From NCBI RefSeq assembly GCF_902498995.1, contig NZ_CABVLY010000002.1:434001-498000 (forward strand): a stretch of 64,000 nucleotides of DNA. The letters run 5' to 3'. Both the position numbers and the translations under genes were made by a program. Shown piece by piece: positions 53,156-62,201 of this stretch (its first letter is position 1; each line of letters opens with the position of its first letter). Below the pieces are notes generated by a model. That model was given only the letters and a program-made list of their open reading frames with translations. It was not told where the DNA came from and ran no database searches. Origin of the DNA: Burkholderia anthina. Its GTDB lineage: Bacteria > Pseudomonadota > Gammaproteobacteria > Burkholderiales > Burkholderiaceae.

Positions 53156-53851
53156 TTACATCGTCGTGTGCTTGACCGACTGCGCGAGCGTCAGCAGTTC
53201 GTCGAACTGCGTGATCAGCTCGAAGCACAGCAGGAACGCGAGCGTGTAGGCCGGCGCGGGGAAGCGCCGGATCGCCTCCAGCACCTGCGGCGCGAAGCGC
53301 GAGCGAATGGCGTCGCGCGTCAGCAGCCATGCGATCGCGATGCCGATCGCGGCACCGGCGATCAGGTCGGTCGGATAGTGATAGCCGAGATACGCGCGCG
53401 GCACGCAGATGAACACGGCCGCATACAGCAGCGCGAGCACGCCGACGCGACGCGTGATGATGAAGATCCCGGCCGCGATCGCCATCCACAGCATCGCGTG
53501 ATCGCTCGGAAACGAGCTCCATGTCTGCAGCGTCGCGGTACGCAGCCCCGCGGTCGGAAAGTGCAGGTGCAGATCGGGGTTGTAGATCGGCCGCACGCGG
53601 AACGGCAGCACCTTGGCGAGCAGGCGGCCGAATGCGAGCGCGGCGAGCCCGCTCGCGACCGTCGCGACGACCAGCTCGCGTTGCCGCTCGCGGTGCGGCC
53701 CCGGCTGGAACCACAGCCAGCACAGCACGGGAATGAGCACGAAGCCCTTGAACGTGTAGAGACCGGCGATCACGCGGATCGCGTGATTCATCAGAGGGCT
53801 GAGCGTGATGCGGGTCAGGAAGATCTGGATCGTGGTGTCGAAATTATTCAT
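53156..53851 (-). CDS. PAP2-family membrane phosphatase
   Basis: A 231-aa protein starting MNNFDTTIQIF, with about six membrane helices. The three phosphatase motifs are present: KVLPFRVRP, SSFPSDHAM, and PRAYLGYHYPTD with the catalytic His. These enzymes dephosphorylate lipid phosphates such as undecaprenyl pyrophosphate or phosphatidic acid at the outer face of the inner membrane. An upstream in-frame start would add 26 atypical residues. Confidence 0.9.
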   Translation of the reverse strand: MNNFDTTIQIFLTRITLSPLMNHAIRVIAGLYTFKGFVLIPVLCWLWFQPGPHRERQRELVVATVASGLAALAFGRLLAKVLPFRVRPIYNPDLHLHFPTAGLRTATLQTWSSFPSDHAMLWMAIAAGIFIITRRVGVLALLYAAVFICVPRAYLGYHYPTDLIAGAAIGIAIAWLLTRDAIRSRFAPQVLEAIRRFPAPAYTLAFLLCFELITQFDELLTLAQSVKHTTM

Positions 53852-54226
53852 GTTCTGCGACGCCGGCGGACGCGCGGCGCATGACGCGCGGCCGGCCGGA
53901 TCAGGAAGCGCGCTCGCACCGGAGCGCAATGGGGGGCAAGTATGTCATCGGTAATTTCGAAGAAAATGGGAAAAAATACCGGGAATCCCCTGATAAAACG
54001 CGCTTTTCCAGTGGGGCCGGATGGGAGAGGGCCATGTGACGTGGCGATGTCGAATCCTCTGATGGTTGCGCGCAGCGCTCGCGGGATCGGCGAAAAATAA
54101 TCGGTTGAACTAGGTAATCCGCCGCGCGATCGCAAACCTTGCACCGGATGCTCGAATGCGGCCTGCGCGCCGCACGGATATGCCGCGCCGCGCCGGGCCG
54201 TACAGCGTCGAACGAAAACAAAAAGA
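53852..54226. other. intergenic region before the MFS gene
   Basis: No gene is supported. A block with lower GC (53935-54120) may contain the leftward promoter of the PAP2 gene. No repeats seen. Confidence 0.4.
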
Positions 54227-54261
54227 AAAGGCGGGCAAGCCCTGTGGGCCTGCCCGCCTTT
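54227..54261 (-). terminator. intrinsic terminator of the MFS gene
   Basis: A perfect 11-bp outer stem AAAGGCGGGCA / TGCCCGCCTTT with an inner GCCC/GGGC stem. On the minus strand it is followed by TTTTCTTTTTGTTTTC. Confidence 0.9.
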
Positions 54262-54279
54262 GGGTCGCCACGCCGGGAA

Positions 54280-55521
54280 TTACCGGCGCCACATGCGCAC
54301 GGCGAGCGCCGCGAGCGACGTCGTGACGGCCAGCACGATCACCGCATTCCAGCCCAGTTGCGCGAGCAACGAACTGCCGAGCGCGGCGCCGGCCGCCATC
54401 CCGATGAACATGCCGACGAACAGCACCGCGTTGAGGCGGCTGCGCGACGCGGGATCGATCCGGTAGACGATCGCCTGGTGCGCGATCAACGTGGCCTGCA
54501 CGCCGAGATCGAAGCCGATCGTCGCGACGGCGAGCAGCGCGAGTTGCGCATGCGGCGTCATCAGCGGCGCGGCGGCCATCGCGGCGAACGACACCGTCGC
54601 GATCGCGATGCCGATGCGCGTGACACGTTCGGGGCCGTGATGATCGGCGAGGCGTCCGGCGATCGGCGCCGCCAGCGCGCCGGCGGCGCCCGCGAGGCCG
54701 AATGCGCCGGCCGCGGCGCTGCCGAGGTGGAACGGCGCGCCGTGGAGCATCACGGCGAGCGTCGACCAGAACGCGCTGAACCCGATGGCGAGCATCCCTT
54801 GCGCGAGCGCGGCGCGGCGCAGCGCCGGATGACGGCGCCACAAATCCGCGAGCGATCCGATCAGCGCGCGGTACGACAGCTGCGTGGTCGGCTCGAAGCG
54901 CGGCAACCCGCGTGCGGCCACGACGCCGATCGCCGCGACGCTGGCGGCCGCGAGCGCGAACATCGCGCGCCAGCCGGCCGTCTCCGCCACGAATCCGGCG
55001 ACGACGCGCGACAGCAGGATGCCGAGCAGCAGCCCCGTCATCACCGTGCCGACGATGCGGCCGCGATGTGTGTCGTGCGCGAGCGTCGCGGCGGCCGGCA
55101 CGACGTCCTGCGCCATCGTCGCGGTCAGGCCGATCGCGAAGCTCGCGGCCAGCAGCAGCCCGAGCGACGGCGCAACGGCCGCAAGCAGCAGCGCGACGAC
55201 CAGCGCGGCGGCCTTCGTCACGATCACGCGGCGCCGGTCGAAGCGGTCGCCGAGCGGCGCGAGCAGCAGGATGCCGAGCGCATAGCCGAGCTGCGTGAGC
55301 GTCGGCACGAAGCCGATCGCGCGCGCCGACGCGCCGAGATCGGCGCCGAGGGCGGCGAGCATCGGCTGCGCATAGTAGAGCGGCGCGACGCCGAGGCCGG
55401 CTGCCGCCGCGAGCAGCAGCACGAGCCGGCGATCGGGCATCGATGCGGCGGGTGCATGGGCCGCATGGGCCGGTGCATGGGCCGCGCGGGGCGCGGCGTC
55501 GAGACGGGTCGGGGTGGACAT
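54280..55521 (-). CDS. MFS exporter, arabinose-efflux/DHA type
   Basis: A 413-aa protein, 12 helices. Start ATG at 55521 with AAGGATG 8 bases upstream. After a hydrophilic ~25-residue start come LVLLLAAAAGLGVAPLYYAQ and the loop 2-3 motif APLGDRFDRRRVIV. TM5 has RGRIVGTVMTGLLLGILLSR, motif C of drug/metabolite antiporters. It is divergent from the LysR gene at 55622, its likely regulator. Confidence 0.9.
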   Translation of the reverse strand: MSTPTRLDAAPRAAHAPAHAAHAPAASMPDRRLVLLLAAAAGLGVAPLYYAQPMLAALGADLGASARAIGFVPTLTQLGYALGILLLAPLGDRFDRRRVIVTKAAALVVALLLAAVAPSLGLLLAASFAIGLTATMAQDVVPAAATLAHDTHRGRIVGTVMTGLLLGILLSRVVAGFVAETAGWRAMFALAAASVAAIGVVAARGLPRFEPTTQLSYRALIGSLADLWRRHPALRRAALAQGMLAIGFSAFWSTLAVMLHGAPFHLGSAAAGAFGLAGAAGALAAPIAGRLADHHGPERVTRIGIAIATVSFAAMAAAPLMTPHAQLALLAVATIGFDLGVQATLIAHQAIVYRIDPASRSRLNAVLFVGMFIGMAAGAALGSSLLAQLGWNAVIVLAVTTSLAALAVRMWRR

Positions 55522-55621
55522 CGCGTACATCCTTGTTGGGCTAACGAATGGACGCGAGTGTGCCGACTGGCAGCCGGCCGCGGTAGTGCCGCCCGGCGCA
55601 GATTTGTTATACGCTTCACGC

Positions 55622-56605
55622 ATGACCGAGAAAATTCCTGCCTCGCCCGCTGCTGGCGGGTCTGAGCGCATTCAGGCGGTGCCCGTCGACGGCGCGGGCT
55701 ATCGTTTCGAGTTGATGGAAACCTTCGTACGCATAGTCGAGGCCGGCAGCCTGTCGGCCGCCGCCGCGCAACTGCACACGACCCAGCCGACCATCAGCCG
55801 GCGGCTCCAGGCGCTCGAACGCTCGCTCGGGGTCCGGCTGCTGCAGCGGACGACCCATACGATGCGGTTGACGGTCGATGGAGAGCGCTGTTTCACGCGC
55901 GCGAAGGAGCTGCTGACGAACTGGGCGGCGTTCGAAGCCGACCTGCGCGGCGCGCAGGAGGAGCCCGACGGCCTGCTGCGGGTCGCGGTGCCGCATGCGT
56001 TCGGACAGGAGCGCTTCGTCGCGCCGCTCGCGCGGTTTCTGCGCGACTACCCGCGCGTATCGGTGGAGTGGCTGTTGCAGGACGAGGTGCGGGATTTCGT
56101 CGGCAGCGGGATCGACTGTGCGATCCAGGTCGGCGAGCCGACCGACCCGTCTGTCGTCGCGATCCGGCTGACCAAGGTGCCGCGCTTCGTGGTGGCCGCG
56201 CCGTCCGTGCTGAACGGCGCCGAGGTGCCCGCCGATCCCGACGCGCTCGCCGCGTTGCCGTGGCTCGCGCTGCGCACGTACTACCGGACCGAGCTGACGC
56301 TGACGCATGCCGTCACGGGCGACACGCGGCGTATCGCGATTCGTCCGCGCATCACGACCGCGAATCTCTACGCGCTGCGCAGCGCGGCGCTGCTCGGGGT
56401 CGGCGCGTGTGTCGGTTCGTCGTGGATGCTGGCCGACCATCTCGCGCGCGGCGAACTCGTGCATCTCGCGCCCGACTGGCAGGCCGCGCCGTTGCCGGTC
56501 TACATGACCTACCCGCACGCGCAGTTCTATCCGTCGCGGCTCGTGCGCTTCGTCGCGATGATGCGCGAGGCCGTGCCTGCACTCGTCGAAGGGCGCGATG
56601 CGTGA
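55622..56605 (+). CDS. LysR-family transcriptional regulator
   Basis: A 327-aa protein starting MTEKIPASPAAGG. The HTH is AGSLSAAAAQLHTTQPTISR, followed by RLQALERSLGVRLLQRTTHT. The substrate-binding domain has LLRVAVPHAFGQERFV and IDCAIQVGEPTDPSVVA, the group near CrgA/DhcR-like regulators. The N-terminal extension of ~28 residues before the HTH is longer than usual. It probably controls the divergent MFS exporter; the 100-bp gap contains a TTATAC -10-like element. Confidence 0.9.
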   Translation: MTEKIPASPAAGGSERIQAVPVDGAGYRFELMETFVRIVEAGSLSAAAAQLHTTQPTISRRLQALERSLGVRLLQRTTHTMRLTVDGERCFTRAKELLTNWAAFEADLRGAQEEPDGLLRVAVPHAFGQERFVAPLARFLRDYPRVSVEWLLQDEVRDFVGSGIDCAIQVGEPTDPSVVAIRLTKVPRFVVAAPSVLNGAEVPADPDALAALPWLALRTYYRTELTLTHAVTGDTRRIAIRPRITTANLYALRSAALLGVGACVGSSWMLADHLARGELVHLAPDWQAAPLPVYMTYPHAQFYPSRLVRFVAMMREAVPALVEGRDA

Positions 56606-56630
56606 GCGGCAGGTGCCGCCGCGCGCGCCG

Positions 56631-57269
56631 TCAGCCGCGCCGGATGCCTTCGGGCAAGGCGCTGATGCGGCGTACTTCGGGTGAATCGAGCCACGCGCGG
56701 GACGTCGCGCAGTCGACGAACATGTCGGTCGCGTCGTCGCCCCAGAACAGGTCGCCGTCGAGTTCGAAGGTCGGCACGCCGAACACGCCGTGCGCGATCG
56801 CCTGATCGGTGTTCGCGCGTAGTGCGTCCTTCACCGCCTGGGTTTCGACGGCCGTCACGCCTTCGGGAAAGCCGACCGCGTCGCACAGCGCGGCAAAGCC
56901 GTCCGGCGTCGAGACGTCGTTGCCGTCGCGCCAGATGTGCCGGAAGATCCGCCGGATCGCGTCGGGCGAGCCGCCCATCGCGATCGCGAGACGCAGCGGC
57001 CGGATCGGGTTGAACGGATGCGCGGGCGGCATCCGGAACGCGATGCCGAGCTTGTCCGCGCGGTATTGCGCGTGGCGATACGTGAAGGTGCGCTTCGCCG
57101 CGATCTCGGCCGGCGCTTTCTGGCCCCAGTGCGCGAGCAGCGCGCCGAGCACGATCGGCTTCGGCTCGTATGCGGCGGCAGGCGGCAGTTGATCGAACCG
57201 TTCCTGCTGCAGATAGGCGAACGGCGAAACGAAATCGAAATACCAGGTGGCGGTGCGCGCGGCGTTCAT
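56631..57269 (-). CDS. 2-hydroxychromene-2-carboxylate isomerase-like (DsbA-fold, kappa-GST type) protein
   Basis: A 212-aa protein starting MNAARTATWYFDFVSPFAYL. The fold is DsbA/kappa GST: WYFDFVSPFAYLQQERF with a catalytic Ser in place of CxxC, PIVLGALLAHWGQ, RMPPAHPFNPIRPLRLAIA and cis-Pro VFGVPTFELDGDLFWGDD. HCCA isomerases act in naphthalene catabolism with glutathione; other members are uncharacterised. No naphthalene genes nearby, so a general glutathione-dependent role is likely. Confidence 0.9.
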   Translation of the reverse strand: MNAARTATWYFDFVSPFAYLQQERFDQLPPAAAYEPKPIVLGALLAHWGQKAPAEIAAKRTFTYRHAQYRADKLGIAFRMPPAHPFNPIRPLRLAIAMGGSPDAIRRIFRHIWRDGNDVSTPDGFAALCDAVGFPEGVTAVETQAVKDALRANTDQAIAHGVFGVPTFELDGDLFWGDDATDMFVDCATSRAWLDSPEVRRISALPEGIRRG

Positions 57270-57476
57270 CGCATCGGTCTCCTCATGCGTGTCCGGATGG
57301 GGCGTGCGCGGGCGGGGCGCGCACGCGAATGCGGGCCAGTGTCGCACGTGGCGGCGTTTTGCGCTGCCGCAGGGGCCGGGACGGGACCGGCGGCACCCGT
57401 GATGACGCCGCGCCCGCTGCAGCCGCAGTCAGCATGCGGGCGTTACCGCGTGACGCGAGTGCGTACTAACCCCGCA

Positions 57477-57953
57477 CTAACCCTTCTCGACCAGCGTCGC
57501 GAGCCTTGCGAGCGCCATCTGCCAGCCGGTTTCGTTGTCGGCGGCCGGCACGCCCGGCGGCACACCGTCGTGCACGGCGTCGACGCGCGTGCCGCCCGCT
57601 TCGTCGGACAGCGTGATCGTGATCGTCATGGCGCCGCGCAGCATCGGATCGTCGGTTTCGAACACGTCGATTTCGACGATCTGCTCGTCGGGCACGAGCG
57701 TCACGAAGCGGCCGTGATAGGTGTCGGTGTGCGCGGCGGTCTTGCCGGTGCCGCTCGACGAATCGTCGTAGCTCAGCGACACGCGCAGCGCGCCGCCTTC
57801 GCGCGCGTCGTACGCGTGCACGCGGCACGTCATGCCGTCCGGCACTTTCCATTGTTCGACCGCGTGCGGGTCGAGCAGCGCGCGATAGACGCGCCCGCGC
57901 GGGGCGTTCAGGTGCCGGCTGACCCGGGTCGAATGCGTGTGCGTGCGCAGCAT
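57477..57953 (-). CDS. SRPBCC (AHSA1-type) domain protein
   Basis: A 158-aa protein with GGAGG before the ATG. START-like helix-grip fold: STRVSRHLNAPRGRVYRALL, VEQWKVPDGMTCRV, then ETGWQMALARLATLVEKG as the C-terminal helix. These small proteins bind hydrophobic ligands or act as Hsp90 co-chaperone-like modules. 119 bp after a second SRPBCC gene on the same strand. Confidence 0.9.
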   Translation of the reverse strand: MLRTHTHSTRVSRHLNAPRGRVYRALLDPHAVEQWKVPDGMTCRVHAYDAREGGALRVSLSYDDSSSGTGKTAAHTDTYHGRFVTLVPDEQIVEIDVFETDDPMLRGAMTITITLSDEAGGTRVDAVHDGVPPGVPAADNETGWQMALARLATLVEKG

Positions 57954-58072
57954 GTGGCCTCCCGCGGAGCGCGCGCGACGGTGCACGCCGGATGCCGGCG
58001 TGTCGTCGTGCTTCCTTCAGGAATCCTAGGCGCGTGCGTGGCGGCATGCAATGGCCGCGCATGCGTACCCGA

Positions 58073-58558
58073 TCAGCGCAAGGCGGCCGCGAATTCGTCG
58101 AGCTGCGTGATGCAGATGTTCCAGCCCTCGAAAAAGCCGAGCGCCTCGTGGCGCTCGCGCGTCGCCGCGTCCGGATGCATCACGCGTGCTTCGTAGCGGC
58201 AGCCGTCGTCGTCGTCGTCCATCGTGATGACGGCCGTGAAGCCCATCCACGGCACCTGCGGCCGCCAGCCGCCCGTGAGCATCGACGTGAACGCGATGCG
58301 CGCTTGCGGCACGATTTCGAGGAAGCAGCCGGGGTTGTCGCTCGTGCCGCCGTCGGGGCCGCGCATGAACGTGTGAAAGGCGCCGCCCGGGCGCAGGTCG
58401 AACGCACGGACTTCGGTGGTCCACGGTTTCGGGCACCACCATTCCTTCAGCAGTTCGGGGTCGGTCCACGCGCGCCAGAGCGCCTGGCGCGGCGCGCGCA
58501 GCGTGCGCGTGATGACGAGGTCATGGGTTGCGGCGGGGTCGACGTGGCTGGCTGACAT
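58073..58558 (-). CDS. SRPBCC (AHSA1-type) domain protein, coupled to ArsR
   Basis: A 161-aa protein starting MSASHVDPAATHDLVITRTL. Signature LRAPRQALWRAWTDPELLKEWW, CPKPWTTEVRAFDLRPGG and C-terminal ALGFFEGWNICITQLDEFAA. Its start lies inside the 3' end of the ArsR gene (38-base overlap), so translation should be coupled. ArsR plus one or more AHSA1 proteins is a recurring pair in Proteobacteria. Confidence 0.92.
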   Translation of the reverse strand: MSASHVDPAATHDLVITRTLRAPRQALWRAWTDPELLKEWWCPKPWTTEVRAFDLRPGGAFHTFMRGPDGGTSDNPGCFLEIVPQARIAFTSMLTGGWRPQVPWMGFTAVITMDDDDDGCRYEARVMHPDAATRERHEALGFFEGWNICITQLDEFAAALR

Positions 58559-58898
58559 GGGTTGAGTCCTCCTGGTGGCGGCGTTCGACGAATTCCACGA
58601 GACGATCGGCGCGTGCTTCCCACAGCGCGCGCTGGGCGGCAAGCCACTGCTCGGCTTCCGCCAGCCGGCTGCCGACCAGCTCGCAGGTGCGCGAGCGGCC
58701 GTCTTTCCGGGTCTGGACGAGGCCGCTGCGTTCGAGCACGGCGACGTGCTTCATGAACGACGGCAGCGCCATGTCGAACGGCGCGGCCAGTTCCGATACG
58801 GTCCGCCCGCCGCCCCCGAGTGCGCTGACGATCGCGCAGCGCGTCGGGTCGGCGAGGGCGTGGAATACGTCGTCGATGCCGGGTTGAAAGTTAGCCAT
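58521..58898 (-). CDS. ArsR-family transcriptional regulator
   Basis: A 125-aa protein starting MANFQPGIDDVFHALADPTR. The winged helix includes VSELAAPFDMALPSFMKHVAVL and RSGLVQTRKDGRSRTCEL. The metal-binding ELCVCDL motif of ArsR/SmtB is absent, as expected for the subgroup paired with SRPBCC proteins, which respond to other signals. The C-terminal ~12 residues (EDSTHVSQPRRPRR) overlap the next gene. Confidence 0.92.
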   Translation of the reverse strand: MANFQPGIDDVFHALADPTRCAIVSALGGGGRTVSELAAPFDMALPSFMKHVAVLERSGLVQTRKDGRSRTCELVGSRLAEAEQWLAAQRALWEARADRLVEFVERRHQEDSTHVSQPRRPRRNP

Positions 58899-59094
58899 GC
58901 GGCTAAGTATAGGCAATGCACAGGAAATTTTCATCGCGTAGGATGCTGGGGCGGTAACGCGCGCTGGCCCTGCCGGGCGCCGTGTTGCCGAACACCTGCC
59001 GCCGTTGCGCATGCATCGTCTGCACACCGGCATGCCATTCGATCCGGGCGCACGCCGACCGAACGCGTGCCCCGCCTGATATACCGGAGAGGGT

Positions 59095-59625
59095 ATGACA
59101 GACCCCGTGACCGTTCGCCGTGTCGACGCGAACGAAGCGCATGCCAGCGTCGACGCGCTTGCCGACGTGCTGATCGATTGCGTCGAAGGCGGCGCGTCCG
59201 TCAGCTTCATGTTGCCGATCGCGCGCGCGACGGCCGTCGCGTTCTGGACGCGCGTCGCCGACGGGGTCGCGAGCGGCGAGCGCATCCTGCTCGTCGCCGA
59301 GGACGCCGCCGGCCGGATCGTCGGCACCGTCCAGGTCGTGACCGGGCAGCCGGAGAACCAGCCGCATCGCGCGGACATCGCAAAGATGCTCGTGTCCCGC
59401 CATGCGCGCCGGCAGGGCATCGCCGCGCGTCTGATGGCGGCTGCCGACGACGCCGCGCGCGAGGCCGGCAAGACCGTGCTCGTGCTCGACACGGTGACGG
59501 GCGGCGATGCCGAGCGCCTGTACGAGCGGGCCGGCTGGCAGCGCGTCGGTATCGTGCCGAACTACGCGCTGATGCCCGACGGCACATTGTGCGCGACCAC
59601 GTATTTTCACAAGCAGCTCGTGTAA
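59095..59625 (+). CDS. GNAT-family N-acetyltransferase
   Basis: A 176-aa protein with GGAGAGGGT before the ATG. Core motif: ADIAKMLVSRHARRQGIAAR, with RRQGIA as the acetyl-CoA loop, then LVLDTVTGGDAERLYERAGW and a C-terminal YFHKQLV. It resembles the phosphinothricin/toxin-acetylating group, but the substrate is unknown. Divergent from the ArsR operon. Confidence 0.92.
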   Translation: MTDPVTVRRVDANEAHASVDALADVLIDCVEGGASVSFMLPIARATAVAFWTRVADGVASGERILLVAEDAAGRIVGTVQVVTGQPENQPHRADIAKMLVSRHARRQGIAARLMAAADDAAREAGKTVLVLDTVTGGDAERLYERAGWQRVGIVPNYALMPDGTLCATTYFHKQLV

Positions 59626-59679
59626 CGTCGTCGGCCGCCGGAAGCGGGCGCATCGGCGACACTCGCGCCGCATGCCGCG

Positions 59680-60597
59680 TCACCCGTTCGCGATCGGCTT
59701 CGGCGGCGCGACGGCACGCGGTTCTCCCGACTGCCTTCGGCTCACGAGGCTCGCGATCATGCCGGCCGTGACGACCGCGATGCCGGCGAGCGCCGCGGCG
59801 TGCGGTCGTTCGCCGAGCAGCAGCGCCGCTTCGAGCGTGGCGAGCAGCGGCATCAGCGCGGCGAAGGTTGCGCCGATCGCCGGCCCCAGCGCGACGACGG
59901 CGCGGCTGAAGCAGTAGAGCGCCAGCACCGACATCAGCACGCCCTGGTAGATCGCCTGCGTGGCGATGGCCGCGACGGGCGCGTGCAGCACGGCGCCGCC
60001 GCGCACGGCGAGATAAAGCGGGCAGTAGAGCAGCGCGGAACCGACCGACACGATGGCCGTCGCATGCAGCGCACCGGCGGCCGCGTGTTTCGTCGTGACG
60101 TTATAGACGGCCCACAGCAGGCCGCCGAGCACGAACAGCGCGAGGGCGAGCGGCCCGATCGCGCCGCTCAGCGCGTCGGAGGTGGTCAGCGCCATCCCGG
60201 CCAGGATCGCGACGATGCCGGCGATCCGTGCGGCGGGCAGCGTCTCGCGCGCGATCCACCGGCCGAGGACGGCCGTGAACGCGATCATGCTGCCGGGCGT
60301 CAGCGCGAAGTAGCCGACCGGCGCGCGGCTCAGCGCCGCCGCGACCGTGAGGATGTACGGCGCGCCGGCGCCGGTCACCATCAGCACGATCGCCGCGGGG
60401 CGCAGCGAGCGGACGCCGCGACGCAGCACGACCGGCAGCAGCAGCGTGCCCGATACGGCGAAGCGGATGAACGCGATGCCGAACGCGTCGAGCGCGGCAT
60501 GCGTGACGCCCAGCCGCGTGACGACCGGAAAACCGCCCCAGATGAGTGCCGCGAGCAATCCATAGCCGATTCCGGTGAGCCATTCGTTGTGCTTCAT
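59680..60597 (-). CDS. EamA/DMT-family permease
   Basis: A 305-aa protein with ten predicted helices in two EamA repeats (LLAALIWGGFPVVTRLGVTH; LFVLGGLLWAVYNVTTKHAA). The 5+5 layout is complete. DMT members export amino acids, metabolites or drugs. Monocistronic, with an AT-rich promoter region at 60660-60700. Confidence 0.92.
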   Translation of the reverse strand: MKHNEWLTGIGYGLLAALIWGGFPVVTRLGVTHAALDAFGIAFIRFAVSGTLLLPVVLRRGVRSLRPAAIVLMVTGAGAPYILTVAAALSRAPVGYFALTPGSMIAFTAVLGRWIARETLPAARIAGIVAILAGMALTTSDALSGAIGPLALALFVLGGLLWAVYNVTTKHAAAGALHATAIVSVGSALLYCPLYLAVRGGAVLHAPVAAIATQAIYQGVLMSVLALYCFSRAVVALGPAIGATFAALMPLLATLEAALLLGERPHAAALAGIAVVTAGMIASLVSRRQSGEPRAVAPPKPIANG

Positions 60598-60878
60598 GTG
60601 CGGTCCTTGCGGGGCGGCGGGTCGATGTGCGGCAAGGATGCGGTGCTTCCGGTAATGCGTCCAATATATTATTCGGGTGAAATTAAGTCGGAAAACGTCT
60701 TAATGGTCAGGCGGAATGACAACCCGAGCGGGCCGCGATGCGACGCTCCGGCGACCTCTCCCGTCGCGCGTCACCGGCCGCGCCGCCGATGTGCAAGCCA
60801 CGCGGCCGGAAAAGCCGGCCGGCGGCGGCGCGGCTCCGATATATTCGTGCTGCAACACTCCACCGGAACGCCAACGGA

Positions 60879-61469
60879 ATGGCCGCCACGATGAAACGCT
60901 CCCACGTCGCTTTCGCCCTCACGGGGCTGCTGGTCGCGCTGCCGATCGCCGCTTACGCGCTCGTCAAGCCGCTGCGCGTCGTCGCGCCCGCGCTGCTGCC
61001 CGGCGTGTCGTGTCCGCGCGCGGACATCTGCATCGACGATGCCGCGAAGCTCGGCGACGCGCGGCAGCTCTATCGCGACGGCTATGCGCGCGCGGCGGCG
61101 GCCGTGGGCCGGTTTCGCGATGCGCCGCGCGTCGTGTTCTGCTCGACGCGCGCGTGTGCGGATGCTTTCGGCCTTGGCGAACGCGCGGCATTGACGCTCG
61201 GGGATTTCGGCGTGGTCGTGGCGCCGCGCGGCTGGCAGACCTACTTTCTCGCGCACGAGCTGATCCATCACCGGCAGGCCGAAGTGCTCGGCAACCTCGC
61301 AGTCGCGACCAAGCCGCGCTGGCTGATCGAAGGGATGGCGTATTCGCTCAGCGGGGATCCGCGTCATCCGCTGATGGAGCCGTTCGAGTCATGGCGCACG
61401 CAGTTCGAAACGTGGCATGCGGCGCTCGGCCAGCAGCCGCTGTGGGATGCGGCGAGGGCGATCCAATAG
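60879..61469 (+). CDS. membrane-anchored putative zinc metallopeptidase-like protein
   Basis: A 196-aa protein; ATG at 60879 (or 60891). An N-terminal hydrophobic helix (VAFALTGLLVALPIAAYAL) acts as signal or anchor. Two cysteine pairs (PGVSCPRADIC, FCSTRAC) suggest an oxidising compartment. The central AHELIHHRQAEVLG is an HExxH zinc site, followed by RWLIEGMAYSLSGD with a possible third-ligand Glu. A small extracytoplasmic gluzincin-like protein is implied, but no named family is recognised. Confidence 0.8.
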   Translation: MAATMKRSHVAFALTGLLVALPIAAYALVKPLRVVAPALLPGVSCPRADICIDDAAKLGDARQLYRDGYARAAAAVGRFRDAPRVVFCSTRACADAFGLGERAALTLGDFGVVVAPRGWQTYFLAHELIHHRQAEVLGNLAVATKPRWLIEGMAYSLSGDPRHPLMEPFESWRTQFETWHAALGQQPLWDAARAIQ

Positions 61470-61512
61470 CGATGGCGATGCAGTAGGCACGCCCGCGAAC
61501 GGCGCCGTGCCG

Positions 61513-62103
61513 TTATGCCGGCACGGCCGGATCGCCGGGGGCGGGCTGCCCGACGAGCGCGCGGCGCGCCGCATCGAGAATCTCGTCGGCCAGGGCGGGA
61601 TCGGTGCCGGCCACCGCCCGTGACAGCACCAGCGCGCCGACCATCTGGCTGAAGACGGCGATCGTGTCGCCGCGCGCGTCGGCCGCGGCCGCGCCTTCCG
61701 CGGCCACCATGCGTTCCAGCCGGTCGAGATACGCGGCGACGCCGCGCGTGTAGCAGGCGCGCGCCGCATCGGTCAGCCGCGGCGCATCGCCCGCGAAGCC
61801 CGACAGCGGGCAGCCGGCTTCGACGTCGTCCCGATGCGCGCCCGACAGGTACGCCGTCACCTGTTCCGGGACGCTGCCGGCGTTCGGCGAATCGGCGCGA
61901 TCCTGCATCGCCTTGTCCATCACGGCGACGACCAGCGCGTCCTTCGACTTGAAATGGTTGTAGAAGCCGCCCTGCGTGAAGCCGGCTTCCTTCATCAATT
62001 CCGTCAGCCCGACCGCGTCGACGCCGCGCACCCGGAACAGCCGCTCGGCGGCCGCGACGATCGCGTTGCGGTTGTCGGCGGCCTGTTGTCTCGAGACGCC
62101 CAT
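61513..62103 (-). CDS. TetR-family transcriptional regulator
   Basis: A 196-aa protein. The start ATG at 62103 (MGVSRQQAADNRNAIV) follows GAGGGAGGG; the earlier ATG at 62118 would put that ribosome site inside the gene. The HTH is VGLTELMKEAGFTQGGFYNHF, with a C-terminal ligand domain typical of the group with CPLSGFAGD. Divergent from an SDR gene; two matched palindromes lie between them. Confidence 0.92.
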   Translation of the reverse strand: MGVSRQQAADNRNAIVAAAERLFRVRGVDAVGLTELMKEAGFTQGGFYNHFKSKDALVVAVMDKAMQDRADSPNAGSVPEQVTAYLSGAHRDDVEAGCPLSGFAGDAPRLTDAARACYTRGVAAYLDRLERMVAAEGAAAADARGDTIAVFSQMVGALVLSRAVAGTDPALADEILDAARRALVGQPAPGDPAVPA

Positions 62104-62125
62104 CGATCCCTCCCTCATTCCATCA

Positions 62126-62157
62126 ATTACAACGATTGAAAATCACAATGGCGATCA
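62126..62157 (-). promoter_or_regulatory. promoter of the tetR gene
   Basis: On the minus strand TGTAAT (62126-62131) matches 5 of 6 of the -10; TCGCCA lies 17 bp upstream, inside palindrome 1. The transcript would start near 62119, just before the ribosome site, supporting the start at 62103. Confidence 0.55.
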
Positions 62158-62163
62158 CCATTG
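62146..62163. promoter_or_regulatory. TetR operator candidate 1
   Basis: CAATGGCGATCACCATTG: perfect outer arms (CAATGG/CCATTG) and a central GATC. It overlaps the -35 of the tetR promoter and a rightward -35-like TTGACG (62161-62166). Confidence 0.75.
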
Positions 62164-62201
62164 ACGTACCGGAATCGCGCTGGCACTATGCGTCGCAAAG
62201 A

